A stretch of 64,000 nt of DNA from positions 8,042,120-8,106,119 of the forward strand of contig JABAKD010000002.1 in assembly GCA_012845835.1 (NCBI GenBank), given 5' to 3'. The translations under genes and the position numbers were made by a program. Shown here in pieces: positions 22,005 through 32,916 of the stretch. The notes beneath the pieces were generated by a model. That model was not told the DNA's origin, searched no databases, and was given only the letters and a program-made list of their open reading frames with translations. Numbering within the stretch: the first letter of the stretch is position 1; every line of letters starts with the position of its first letter. This stretch comes from Undaria pinnatifida. Taxonomy: Eukaryota; Sar; Phaeophyceae; Laminariales; Alariaceae.

Positions 22005-22110
22005 CGAGCAGTTGGAATGCTGAATCCTGTGCAAGGTAAAAATCGGGGCAAAGGCATGTGCCGGGGGAGGGGGGGGGGGCTATACCTGTTACCACGCCTT
22101 GTTCAGAGGG
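22005..22110 (+). repeat. SINE 3'-tail-like segment
   Basis: AATGCTGAATCCTG, AAGGTAAAAATC, GGCAAAGGCATGTGCCGGGGG, CACGCCTTGTTCAGAG follows the order of the 3' half of the SINE at 26074-26372 (TGCTGAACCCTG, GATAAAAACTGAAGGCAAG, CCGGCTTGTCCAGAAG). The tRNA head is absent here. Confidence 0.5.
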
Positions 22111-22654
22111 CCCTCGAAGTTTTTAAAACTCCTACTGTTTTGAGCTGAAGAAAATAAAGGAAACGAATACTAAAACACGCAGACGAACAAAAAACAAGCA
22201 AGCAAACAAATCCAACGCGGAGGCAATCCGAAACAAACCAACAGCACAACAAACCATATTGCCCGCCAGTTGCAGTTCTGCAGTGAACCCGCCCCAAGAA
22301 ACTGCACCGCGAACCTTAGGGACGAAACACTCGATATTAGTGCGGAACAAGTGTTGCAGTTGTTTTCAAGGGTTACGGGCCGATTGAACCGATGTCACCA
22401 TGATGTATGTATGTGCCAAAAACGTTTTCAAAATACACGAAGCTATTGCTAGCGTAAACACTCTTCTTGCAGGTCGCGGTGGAGAGTACACGCGCCGAGT
22501 TAAATGAAATTTGAAACCATGCAAGCAAGCAGCAAGTAACGAGGCAAACACCACAAACAGCTAAATAGTATATGCCCGCCCGTTGCAACACCAAACAGCA
22601 GTTCCCGTTCCAGTTACAATTCGTCTTGTTCCCCAGGTGGGGGCGTGTATATCA
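22111..22654. other. No feature recognised
   Basis: Short frames on both strands, none convincing. Confidence 0.35.
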
Positions 22655-22880
22655 ATAATATAAAAATCAAAATGCACTCCTCCAGCTGTGAGATCGAAGG
22701 TTTGTCGGAACTCATCCCTGCAAGCTGATGATGTGATACTCCGATCGCGCGTATTACTGGGTGTGTGTCTGTCCATATCGGTCGGCGACTCCCCTTGAAA
22801 CTACAGTGTAGCTTGTACCAGGGTCAACAGGGTGATGTTTCGTAGTCGGTCTGTGCGCGGAAACTATATAACCTGTACCT
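22655..22880 (-). repeat. R1 repeat, right half
   Basis: From the AT-rich edge (ATAATATAAAAATC) through GTGAGATCGAAGG, CTCCGATCGCGCGTATTAC, CGACTCCCCTTG and TCAACAGGGTGATG to GTGCGCGGAAACTATA. Confidence 0.8.
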
Positions 22881-23207
22881 GGTATGTATTATTAGCATCT
22901 ATCTGTTTCCCAAAATTACTTTCCTGTTGTACGGCGCAAATTTTCGTTTTGTCGCGGACGTGCATCCGTAAAACGAGCCATACCATTTCACAAATATATA
23001 TATGTTCATAAATATCACCAGGTAGTATGAGGAAGTCCTCAAGAAGAAACGAAAATAATATGCATGTAATGTATGTATGGTACTCTGGGGGCTGCCGCTC
23101 GCACGTCCGATAGAGGATATATATTTCAATTTCTTGATTACAGGCTGGGGGTGAAATTATTGAATTTTTGATACCCTAACCCTACTTAACTCTAACCCTA
23201 ACCAGCC
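22881..23207. other. No gene recognised
   Basis: Contains CCCTAACCCTACTTAACTC-like telomere-similar words at 23172-23205, too few and too irregular to call a telomere relic. Confidence 0.35.
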
Positions 23208-23330
23208 CGGTCGCCACGTTCGGTGGTTACCCTCGAATACTACTACTACTACTACTACAGCTACTAGCGTTGTTAGTCCTTGGGTTCGAGTCCCGCCGTG
23301 GTGAGATTTTTGCTTTTTCTTTGCAAGAAC
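23208..23330 (+). repeat. tRNA-like SINE head with TAC microsatellite
   Basis: CCCGGTCGCCACGTTCGGTGG followed by (TAC)n and then TTGGGTTCGAGTCCCGCCG, a good B-box/T-arm match. The anticodon-arm region is replaced by the microsatellite, so this is not a functional tRNA. Confidence 0.5.
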
Positions 23331-23334
23331 GCAA

Positions 23335-23530
23335 TATATATATTATAAAAAATGAAAATACACTCCAGCTGTGAGATCGAAGATTTCGTCGAAACTCCTC
23401 TTTGCAAGCTGTGTGTGATACTCCGATCGCGCGCATTACGAGTTGTGTGTCCTCCTTAAGGATATAGGTCGGCGACTCCCCTTACAACTACAGTGTAGCT
23501 ATCAGGGTCAACAGGATGATTTTATATATC
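23335..23530 (-). repeat. R1 repeat, right half
   Basis: Constant edge TATTATAAAAAATGAAAATAC through GTCAACAGGATGATTTTA, where it is cut off. Confidence 0.8.
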
Positions 23531-23815
23531 AACTAACTGCTGAGAGCGCCTAGTACAGCGTTGGGTAGGTACAATTCGACGCGAGTCGACGAGGGGGGAA
23601 AATGCTAAAATCTTCTCGCTATGAAATTGAAGGCACGTACCGTAAGTGGGGGCGAGGGAGGAGAAAGGCCCGCTGAGTGACTCCGGTTCTGATTTACACT
23701 ACTACTACTACTACTGGGAGGGAGGGCAAGAGTATAGTGCGAGGATAACAAATGGGATGAAAGAAGAAAAAAAAGTTTCTTGGTAGATAACGTATGCATA
23801 CTCGTACTTCGACGT
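23531..23815. other. No gene; CTA/TAC microsatellite
   Basis: A run of CTACTACTACTACTACTAC at about 23697; otherwise nothing recognised. Confidence 0.4.
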
Positions 23816-25160
23816 ATATTATAAAAAATGAAAATACACTCCAGCTGTGAGATCGAAGATTTCGACGTATATTATATTAATGAAAATACACTCCAGTTGT
23901 GAGATCGAATATTTTGTCGAAACTCATCTTTGCAAGCTGTGTGTGATACTCCGATCGCGCGTGTTACGGGTTGTGTGTCCTCATTAAGGATATAGGTCGG
24001 CGACTCCCCTTGCAACTACGGTGTAGCTATCAGGGTCAACAGGATGATGCTAGGCGGTTTGTGCGCGGAAACTATAAAACCCGTTTCTGAGGGGGACAAA
24101 ATCTGACAGCTGTGAAGGGAAATGCATCAGTTTATCAAATGAATCCTGTAAGTCGAATATCCGGCGAGGGGACGGCGGAGTTTTTGAAGACGTAGGGGCC
24201 TGATTTTGATCAAAAGGGGAGCGGGAGGGGGGAAAGGGGGGGAGGGACAGGTGAGGTAGGTCAATTTGTTGTGCGTGGAAACTATAAATCCTTGTTGGGG
24301 AGGGGGGGGGGAATGTTGGGGGGGGGGGGGGGGGGGGATTTAGGTCGCACAGCTGTAGGGGTTTGCTATACGCGTTGTGCTAGGTCTAGGCGATGGTGCG
24401 GGTGGTGGGGAAGGAGGGGGCATTGCAGGCGGGGGGGGGGTGGGAATTGCAGCAGCGACATGGACGGCTCTAAAACGATAATGAGGTGATACCTAGGGCG
24501 TGGGAGTGTTTTTTTACTCTGACCGATTTCGATATTAGGTGGGGCGTTTGAGCAAGAGAGGGCGAGGAAAAAGAAAGGGGGAGGGGGGGCTTCGAGAGGT
24601 TTAGGTCACATATAATATTAAAATACACTCCAGCTATGAGATCATGGATTTGGTCGAAACCCATCTTTGCAACATTGTGTGTGATCCTCCGATCGCGCGT
24701 ATAAATCATAGATGTAGGGGCTTGCTATACGCGCGGTGCTGGGTATAGGCGATCGTGCGGGGTGTGGGGAAGAGGGCGGCGTTGGAGGGGGGGAGGAAGA
24801 ATGAATGAAAGCTACGTCATGGATGACTAGAAAGATAATGACGTTATATCAATTGCGTAGCAGTATTTATTACTCTGGCCGATTTCGATTGTAAGTGGGG
24901 CGTTTGAACGAACTGGGCGGGAAACAAAGGGGGGGGGGGGGGGGCGGAGATGAGTTGGAGCTACGGCATGGATGGCTAGATGGATAACGAGGTGATATCA
25001 GCTGGCTGGTAGTGTTTACTACTCTGGCAGATTTTGATTTCAGGTGGGGCGTTTGAACAAGAGGGATCGGGGGCGGGGGGGCGAGCATTTCAATATGTGC
25101 GCGGAAACTATAAACCCATAAAGGCGACGAATTTATCGATTGTAGCAAGAAGACACCCCT
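23816..25160 (-). repeat. R1 repeat, long minus-strand copy with G tracts
   Basis: Begins with the terminal edge duplicated in tandem (23818 and 23868, 50 bp apart), then the full right half and modules with poly-G on the plus strand (24233-24240, 24300-24340, 24432, 24930-24944). An internal terminus copy occurs at 24612-24710. It runs to AGACACCCCTTTATATCACC at the family-H junction. Confidence 0.85.
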
Positions 25161-25610
25161 TTATATCACCCGCCTAGTGTTGTTTATTTTTCTAGAAGAT
25201 TTGATGTTACATGTAGTATGCAACCCAGATTTTAGGTGTAGTAAACAACGTGTTAAAAGCTTCATAATTTGTTATTGTACATGGATCGAAAGATAGAATA
25301 TTTCAATCGATAGGTACAATCATGTAGATACCATTATTTTCTGGCATCGCCAATTATAAGAAAGAGACACATATTGTCAAATACAACAGGCGAGGTGATG
25401 TGGTCATGCAATGTCACGGCCATTGAGAACGAAAGGGAGAAATTCGAATCGTTATTGTTTTGAAAGGAACGCTTAGCGTACACGCGCTCAATTACGTTAC
25501 TTCGTTAGTCATACTGCGCTTGGCATAGGTTGGGAGGCGATCATGCAGACGGTATGTACGGAATACCCTACGTAATAAGTTGGTAGTGCGGTTTACCGCA
25601 ACGTATATTA
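25161..25610 (-). repeat. Family H repeat, minus strand
   Basis: Reverse complement of about 18300-18770, including TCATAATTTGTTATTGTACAT, GGCGAGGTGATGTGG and GGTAGTGCGGTTTACCGCAA. It joins the long R1 copy on one side and a new R1 terminus at ACGTATATTATTAC on the other. Confidence 0.75.
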
Positions 25611-25611
25611 T

Positions 25612-25825
25612 TACAAAAATGAAAATACACTCCAGCTAGCTGTGAGATCGAAGGTCTCGTCGAAACTCATCTCTGGAAGCTGTTTGTGATACTCCGATCG
25701 CGCGTAGTACGGGTTGTGTGTCCTCATTAAGGACATAGGTCGGCGACTCCCCTTGCAATTGCAGTGTAGCTACCAGGGTCAACAGGGTGATGTTGGTCAG
25801 TCTGTGCGCGGAAACTAAAAAAATA
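25612..25825 (-). repeat. R1 repeat, right half
   Basis: AAAATGAAAATACACTCC to GTCAGTCTGTGCGCGGAAACT, ending at an A/T run. Confidence 0.8.
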
Positions 25826-26073
25826 TATATTTTTTCCCATGTAGCATCAACCATCTGATCTGGTGATCACCCAAATCTTCAATCTTCGCTTGCCGAGAAC
25901 CGAGGAGCGAGTGCTGTGTGCGGGAAGAAAGAAAAAACGAGTTACAACAGGGCCCGCCATTTATCTTGCAGTGACTGTCAATTTTGAGGCAATATAATAT
26001 TGTTGCGTTCGTGCAAATAAGAGCACCATGTCACGCTTAGGATTTGTGCTTGATTGAGGAGCTCTATAAAAAA

Positions 26074-26372
26074 TCCGGTCGCCCCGGTGGCGTATCAGAT
26101 CATCCTCGAGCCTGGTATAGGTCAGTTTCGTGAGTTCGAATCCCCCCGAGTGCAGACTCGTATAAATTCGTGGGGAGTTTTTCTTGTACAGAAATTGACC
26201 TGCGGCTAACGCGACAGCGTGAGTTAGGAAAACACTCAATGAAAAACGAACGAGCGGTGGGATTGCTGAACCCTGATGCGCGATAAAAACTGAAGGCAAG
26301 AACCGGGGGGGGAGAAGGGACGACACCTGTGACCCCGGCTTGTCCAGAAGCTGGAATGTAGAAGTGTGCAAA
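26074..26372 (+). mobile_element. tRNA-derived SINE
   Basis: Head CCGGTCGCCCCGGTGGCG with A-box-like TGGCGTATCAGAT and B-box GAGTTCGAATCC. Body GACCTGCGG, GAGTTAGGAAAACACTC, TGCTGAACCCTGATGCG. Tail ACACCTGTGACC then CTTGTCCAGAAGCTGG. A second full copy lies on the minus strand at 45023-45349. The head gives spurious peptides of the 'GGIRTHE' type. No poly-A tail; the copy stops near TAGAAGTGTG. Confidence 0.75.
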
Positions 26373-26394
26373 AAACATATATATGTAGGACTAT

Positions 26395-27330
26395 ATATCT
26401 TGCTCTCCCTTACTCAAACGCCCCACCAAATATCGAAATCCGCCACATTAATAAACACTTCACGCACAGGATATCACCTCATTATCTTTCGAGAGCCATC
26501 CATGCCGCTGTGTCCCCCCCCCCCCCCCCCCGCCTCGAACCCCCCCTTTTTCCCTATCACCCGCACCATCGCCTAGACCTAGCACCACACGTATAACAAA
26601 CCCCTCACCTAAAGCCCTTCCCCCCCCCCCCCGCCCCCCCCCCGCCCCCACACCCCCCACCTCCCCCCCAACCCATCCCAACCCCACCCCCTCGAACACT
26701 CCACCCTCTCTTTACTCACTGATTGTACGACTTACCCCAGGATATACATGATAAACTGATGTATTATTTCCAAAACCGTCACATTTATCCCCTCAAAATA
26801 ATGTATAGTTTCCAGGCACATATTGAGCTGCCCCCCCCCCCCCCCCCCGCCCCAACCCCCCCCCAATAATATACTGGTGCCAAAACCGTCAGATTTATCC
26901 CCTCGAAAGGATTTATAGCTTACATGCACAAATTGTCCCCTTCCCCCCCCCCCCCCCCCCCTCCTCCAAACCCGCTCGCTTTTGATCAAAACCAGGCCCC
27001 CACGTCCTTCAAAACTCCGCCCCACCCCCTTACCGGTTATTTGACTTACAAGATTCACTTGATCAAAGGTTACATTTCCCTTCACAGCTGTCAGATTTTG
27101 TCCCCCTCAGAAACGGGTTTTATAGTTTCCGCGCACAGACTGACTAAAATCATCCTGTTGACCCTGATAGCTACACTGTAGTTGTAAGGGGAGTCGCCGA
27201 CCTACATCCTTAATGAGGACATACAACTCGTAATACGCGCGATCGGAGTATCACACACAGCTTGCAAAGCTGAGTTTCGACGAAATCTTCGATCTCACAG
27301 CTGGAGTGTATTTTCATTTTTTATAATATA
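26395..27330 (+). repeat. R1 repeat with poly-C modules
   Basis: Very similar to 7260-8240, module by module (CTCTCCCTTACTCAAACG, CATCCATGCCGCTGTGTC, CTCGAACACTCCACCCTC, TGTACGACTTACCCCAGG), suggesting these two copies are close relatives. It ends with the constant edge at TTTTTTATAATATATATA. Confidence 0.9.
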
Positions 27331-27971
27331 TATATGAGAGAGCTGAAAGTGTGCAACCCGATTTATTTTTAAAAAAAACGTGGCCTAGGCATACAAAAAA
27401 AAGCAAAACAAGCATGACATTCGGAGGTTTTTTAGGGGGGGGCTAAGGAGCCCGCCAAGAAGTGCTATCAATACCTCTGTCGCAGAACGTGTGCACGATT
27501 GATCACAACAACCAATTCAAAAATTTAATGCAGACTATGTTCGTTCGCAGAACATACACGCCTCTATGTATCTAGCAGTCGTCGTTGGTCTCGAGTCTCG
27601 AGGTCAGAGCCAGCTGGTTTTGAGGGCTTCAGAGGGGAAATTGGCCACACGAGGGACATATCAAACTCCTCTTCATGATGACATACTATAGCGTTAAGAA
27701 CACACACCTACCTGTTGACTAATAGCTATCCTATCTTGCACGCATTTATTAGTCGTAGTGGTATCATAGTATTTAGCTACAGCAAGCAGTATTTCACAAG
27801 CTTCTCGCACAAGTCACTACACAATAGTCGTCATGGTGGTGCTACATGGTAGCTATACAATACTCGTCATGGTGGTGTACTACGTGGTTGCACACGTCGA
27901 ATGCTCTATATTGTTGCGGTCATCCCCAAGTACACCGAGAAGCTATTACATACAGCATACAACAGTTCTAA
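27331..27971. other. No gene; possible family-E remnant
   Basis: 27425-27510 has GGGGCTAAGGAGCCC and CCTCTGTCGCAGAACGTGTG, echoing the family E interior box and right end. The left end is not found. Confidence 0.35.
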
Positions 27972-28061
27972 GGGCCGTTCCTAACGACCAAAACAAAAAT
28001 GTCAGGAATCGTGACATTTAGGTGTTACACGATATCACGAACCCTGACATTTCTTTCTTAA

Positions 28062-28855
28062 GGCTAATTCCTATGCAGTCGGATTTGTCAGTCGAAAACG
28101 GCCTTTTTCGACTGAAGCCCCAATCGGGGTTTCTTACGTAGTCGAAAAAGGGCTTTTTCGACTCAACTTTTTTCGACTGAGAATTCCGACTGGCGGATCC
28201 AGTCGAAAAACTCGACTTTTTCGACTGGATCCTCCAGTCGAAAAACTCAGTCGAAAAAGTTTTACACGTGTTTTTTGAACCGATCGCATCGCTCATCCCA
28301 CCACCAAACACACACCCACACGGCCACACGGCCACACGGCCACACACTCATACCGAGTACCACACTGCAGTATCATACAAGGCGCTGACGCTGGCTTGGC
28401 TATCCCAGCTGTTGCTTCTCGCAGCAAGTCAGCATGGCGCATTCCTAGTTTTGCTCGCCAGCAGCGTGTATCACAAAAAACAGCAGCGCGCGGTCTCGAT
28501 CCCATGCTGCCAACAACGGCTGCGGCTGTTGTAGCTTTGGCGGCTCTCGGCTGAGTGCAACTCCACGTACGTAGCTTTGGCGGCTTTCGACTAAGCCCAA
28601 AGTCACCAACTCGCTGGGACGAGGGTTCGCCGAGCCGTTGCTCGCCGAGAAAGCGCGAAGCACAAAGCTGCCAACCGATTTCGACTGCTGTACAGCAGTA
28701 TTCCCTCACACCAACCGCCTCTAGGAAGAGCACAAAAACTATAAAATCGACTCGACTGACGATAAGAAGAAGGACCAGAAGAATCCAGTCGAAAAAAAGT
28801 CCAGTCGAAAAGGGCCGTTTTCGACTGGCGGAATCCGACTGCATAAGAAATGGCC
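28062..28855. mobile_element. Nested Tourist-like MITE with GTCGAAAA repeats
   Basis: Left end GGCTAATTCCTATGCAGTCG; right end complement GGCCATTTCTTATGCAGTCG. Both are followed by GTCAGTCGAAAACGGCC / GCCAGTCGAAAACGGCC. The TIR is about 57 bp. Flanking TAA is present at 28059-28061 and 28856-28858. The subterminal region holds many CAGTCGAAAA/TTTTCGACTG words. It sits inside the larger PIF-like element, so it inserted later. Confidence 0.8.
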
Positions 28856-29139
28856 TAACGATTAAAAAAGATGACATGTCACGTTTCGTGACATTTACAT
28901 TTAAAACGCCACAGATTTTTCGGCAATTCCTGTGGGCAGTCGCTCATCGTCCGCAGTACCTCGTCTTTCCTCGCAATCGGCATGCTTAGCAGGGTCTGCC
29001 ATGCCCCATATATATGTGCCCCCACAGGCCTTGGATATCCTCTCTCGGTGGCGGTGGGGTGCAGAGTGGTTTTGTGTGTCTTGATCAGGCGTGTTTTCGT
29101 GTTTTCAAGAAATGTGACATTTATTTGTCACGAGTCGTG

Positions 29140-29727
29140 ATTATTATAAAAATGAAAATACACTCCAGCTGTGAGATCGAGGATTTTGTCGAAACCCATC
29201 TTTGCAAGTTATGTGTGATACTCCGATCGCGCGTATTACCGGTTGTGTGTCCTAACCATAAATCCTATCCTGTAAGTCGTACAACCCGTGAGGAGAGGGC
29301 GGAGCGTTCGTGGGGGTGGGGGTGGCGGGGGGGGGGGGGGGGGGTGAGGGCGGGGGGGGAGGGCAGAAAGGGATTTTTTATACCAACATATTTAGGTCAC
29401 ATATATGTAGGGGTTTGCTATACATACGCGTGGTGCTAGGTCTAGGCGATGGTGCCGGTGGTGGGGGAGGAGTGGCCGTTGGGGGGGGGGCGGGGGGGTG
29501 AATGAAATTAGTGGTGCTAGGTCTAAGCGATGGTGCGGGTCGTGGGGAAGGAGGGGGCGTTGGGGGGGGGGGGCTGCATGAAAGCTGCGTCATGGATGGC
29601 TAGAAAGATAACGACATGATATCAATTGCATATCATAGAAGTGTTTATTACTCTGGCCGATTTCGATTGTAGGTGGGGCGTTTGAACAAGAAGGCGGGAA
29701 AAAAAAAAAAAAAAAAAAAAAAAAAAA
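29140..29727 (-). repeat. R1 repeat nested in the PIF-like element
   Basis: Constant edge ATTATTATAAAAATGAAAAT, then GATCGCGCGTATTACC, G-tract modules, and AAGTGGTGCTAGGTCTA-type blocks. The far end is a run of about 30 A (29698-29727), matching the T-rich stretch following the C run in the copy at 19355. Confidence 0.8.
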
Positions 29728-30264
29728 CATGCATCAACACCTGCAAGTCCCAAATTCTTAATGGTTCGCATTTTTCTTTTTCTTTTGCTTCATTCTCGAA
29801 ATCTTTTCAAATTTATCATTGACTGTTTTATTAAGAATCACTGGATGGAATAATTTTCTCATTCCTTCTTCATAAGATATGAATTTTTCTAAGAAGATAC
29901 TAGACTAAACCAAAAGAAACCAATGTCGTGATTATGAATCGTTTTGACAAAATGTGGAAGAACAAACGTCATGATTTGTGATTTTTTTTCGTCACACACG
30001 TCGTGACGTGAAAAATCAGGATTCCTGATAAAAAATATCTCGATTCCTAACATGTTTTGCTTGTTAGGAACGGCCCTAAGTGGTTGTTTCCAATGGTTGT
30101 CTTCTATTCATGTGCTCATCACACAAATAGTCAGGCCTGATTGTTGGAGTATACGGCAAGTGTACCAAAAGGTCAAGGTCTCCAAAGGTTGTTTTTAGTT
30201 CAGGTCACACCATCATCTTTTAATAGACTGCCTTGAAATTATTCATACCAGGGTATATTTATTT

Positions 30265-31367
30265 TATATATATCCATTCATCCGCCCTTCTCCCCCTCCA
30301 ACGCCCCCTCCTTCCCCACACCCCGCACGATCGCCTAGACCCAGCACCGCGAGTATAGCAAGCCCCTATATATATGATTAATACGCGCGATCGGAGGATC
30401 ACACACAATGTTGCGAACATCATTGTCGACCAAATTCTTGATCTCATAGCTGGAGTGTATTTTAATATTTCATGTGACCTAAACCTCTTGAAAACCCTCC
30501 CCCTCCCCCCCCCCCCCCCGCCCCCCCGCCCTTTTTTACCCCCTCGCTTCCTCTTGGTTAGACGCCCCACCTGATATCGAAATCCGCCAGAGTAATATAC
30601 ACTTCCACGCCCTGGATATCGCCTCGTTATCGTTTTAGAGCCGTCCATGCCGCTGCTGCAATTCCCACCCACCCTAGCCCCCAACGCCCCCTCCGTCCCC
30701 ACCACCCGCACCATCGCCTAGACCTAGCACCACGCGTATAGCAAACCCCTACATCTATGCTACCTAAAGCCCTCCCCCCCCGCCCCCCGCCTCCCCCGCC
30801 ACACCCCCCCCCCCTCCCCCACAAGAAGGATTTATAGTTTCCACGCACAAATTGACCTGCCCCACCCGTCCCCTTCCCCCCCTCACCCCCTCCCGCCCCC
30901 CTTTTGATCAAAACCAGGCCCCCACGTCCTTCAAACCTCCGCCCTCCCCTCGCCGGATATTCGACTTACAGGATTCACTTGGTAAACTAGTGCATTTCCT
31001 TCCACAGCTGTCAGATTTTGTCCCCCTCAAAAACGGGTTTTATAGTTTCCGCGCAAAACCTTACTAACGTCATCCTGTTGACCCTGATGGCTACACTGTA
31101 GTTGCAAGGGGAGTCGCCGACCTATATCCTTAATGAGGACACACAACCCGTAATACGCGCGATCGGAGTATCACACACAGCTTGCAAAGATGAGTTTCGA
31201 CAAAATATTCGATCTCACAGCTGGAGTGTATGTTAACTCTTATAATATATTTTCGCGTATTGCGACCTAAAGCTGTTGAAAATCTCCCCTCACAAACCCC
31301 CAAAACCCCCACCCCTTCTAACACCTTGCCCTCTCCTCACTGGTTGTACGACCTACAGGGTACATGA
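30265..31367 (+). repeat. R1 repeat, left part of the copy split by the gypsy element
   Basis: Parallel to 19130-20076, including the internal terminus at 30385-30460, C-rich modules and the right half to the constant end near 31250. A further module (GACCTAAAGC, CACTGGTTGTACGACCTACAG) is then interrupted by the LTR at 31368. Confidence 0.85.
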
Positions 31368-31630
31368 TGTTAAGATACGGCCTCGAAATGCCTGTAATTA
31401 TCCGTATTTGAGATTATTTGGATGGGTTTCATATGATAAGGTTGGCGTTTAATATTCAGAGGATAGTCAGGAAATAGATCAGAGGCACGTGCCTCCGATC
31501 TCTGAAGCCATCCGGGACTCTGGTGGTAAAGCTACGACTACGAAGGCTAAGAAAGTGAGTACTCTCCGAGGACCTGCTCAATTGGCAGACCTGCAAGGGG
31601 CACTCTGTGTTCCCGCCCAATAACCTTACA
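31368..31630 (+). repeat. 5' LTR, 263 bp
   Basis: Starts TGTTAAGATACGGCCTCGAA and ends CCCAATAACCTTACA. Shares GATTATTTGGATGGGTTTC, CTCCGAGGACCTGCTCAATT and GGCAGACCTGCA with the LTRs at 42460 and 49920. It is flanked directly by the PBS-like sequence. Confidence 0.9.
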
Positions 31631-31632
31631 AA

Positions 31633-31642
31633 TGGCGTCGTC
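31633..31642 (+). promoter_or_regulatory. Primer-binding-site-like sequence
   Basis: TGGCGTCGTC two bases after the 5' LTR is the expected place and start (TGG, complement of tRNA CCA) for a PBS. The same 10 bases follow the 5' LTRs of the TRIM-like elements at 20203, 60944 and, on the minus strand, near 21679. The matching tRNA was not identified. Confidence 0.6.
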
Positions 31643-32916
31643 TTAGGCTAGACTTGCTATTGTGGCAGCGTTCCTCCAACCTCACCGATAGCTGTTTTTC
31701 GTAGCGAATTTGCTTTTGCTTTCCATCGAGCCCACAACCCCTGTTCCTTCACGGATGGCTTCTCAATAAGGGGAGCGTCCTTCCTCCTCCAGCGGCGACC
31801 ACAACAGCAGTGAGATGGCAGGGGCCCCTCCCGTTCGTCGCCGGGCACGTACACGACACCTTCCAACTACGTGCGGGCGACACTGCTCTTCGGAGCACAC
31901 TCCTCGTCTCGGCTTTTGGTCGCATCAGTTCCCCGCCAGCTGTGTTACATGCACCACCCCGCAGCGGAACTGCCCAAACCCCATCCGCCAGGAGCACACT
32001 CCTCGTCTCGGCTTTGGGTCTCATCAGTTCCCCGTCAGCTGGTCGCATGGACCAGTCCGCAGCGGAATTGCCCGAGCTCCACCCATCAGACGGATTTGCT
32101 CCGCGCTCCGCCAGCATGTTGCACTGCACATCTCCGCGAGCTACCACCACAAGCTCCAAGATCGCCCGTCGACCTGTACTCTTTTTTGCTCTTCGGGGCT
32201 GAGGCATATGCACGACGATCCACGAACAAGCATACTGGAGCCAACCCCACGACGGACCTTCGACGGAGACTTCGCTTGCTGAAAGAGCTCATCGGCTTGC
32301 ATACACCTTTGCTGACGGAGCCAGACCGACCTTCGCGGGACCCCCTCGGAATACGGGCACCGTGCTCTAGGCGCTCATGTCGGGGCTCCTTCCTTGTGGT
32401 CCTCCCTGGGAAGGAACAGGCGGTGCTCGTGGAATGTTGGTGCTTTTTCGTTTGGCGAATTTTTCCAGTACACGCGTTATCGTATGGGTTTCAGTACTTA
32501 CGTCGATCCGTCTTTACGCGTCGACAAATCTGCTGTGCTCCTTTCTGCTGAAAATAGTACAACTACTAATTTGACGCAACCCGGACCCCTCCCCGATCTT
32601 TCGCGATCAACAGCATTCCACTGCGTCACGTAGCTTCAACCACCATCATGTTCGCAGCGCGACCAACTACAGTTAGTGCAGCATAATGGGCTCGCTGTCA
32701 ATACATGCCATACACCGCCAAATTCTCTGCTGTAGAAGTCACTGTACAGCAGCCGAGCCGCCTACCTTGCTCCTGCTCATCCACCACATAGCTCGACTTT
32801 TCACTGCCCCAGCGTCCACAGTTACAGCACTTCAGCTCTGATACCCTCCGCTGCTGTGCAAGTGCTCCTTGCAAGTTTGATTCGAGATGTTGTCTCGTCT
32901 TGGCCCCCCCGTGACT
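31643..32916 (+). other. Gypsy leader; 99-bp tandem duplication, no recognised protein
   Basis: A 99-bp unit beginning GGAGCACACTCCTCGTCTCG at 31892 is repeated at 31991. Being a multiple of three, it keeps frames such as 31871-32551 (226 aa) open. No gag motif is visible in any frame. Confidence 0.5.

Larger units (their letters stand above)
27972..30076. mobile_element. PIF/Harbinger-like element, 2.1 kb with nested inserts
   Basis: Left end GGGCCGTTCCTAACGACC then AAAACA; the reverse complement of the right end reads GGGCCGTTCCTAACAAGC then AAAACA, followed on both sides by TGT.AGGAATCG. The ends are flanked by TAA at 27969-27971 and 30077-30079. A GGGCC(G/T)GTT-type terminus with a 3-bp TAA/TTA duplication is the hallmark of PIF/Harbinger/Tourist elements. 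Inside are a second element (28062-28855) and an R1 copy (29140-29727). Frames within (e.g. 28293-28877 minus) show no transposase DDE signature. Confidence 0.8.

Noticed and set aside
26080-26150. Possible functional tRNA gene
   Set aside because: A and B boxes are recognisable but no cloverleaf with a proper anticodon arm can be drawn, and the segment is the head of a repeated SINE.
29698-29727. Poly-A tail of a retroposon
   Set aside because: The A run lies inside an R1 copy at the position of a T-rich stretch in other copies (plus-strand copy near 19355), not at a copy end with a target duplication.
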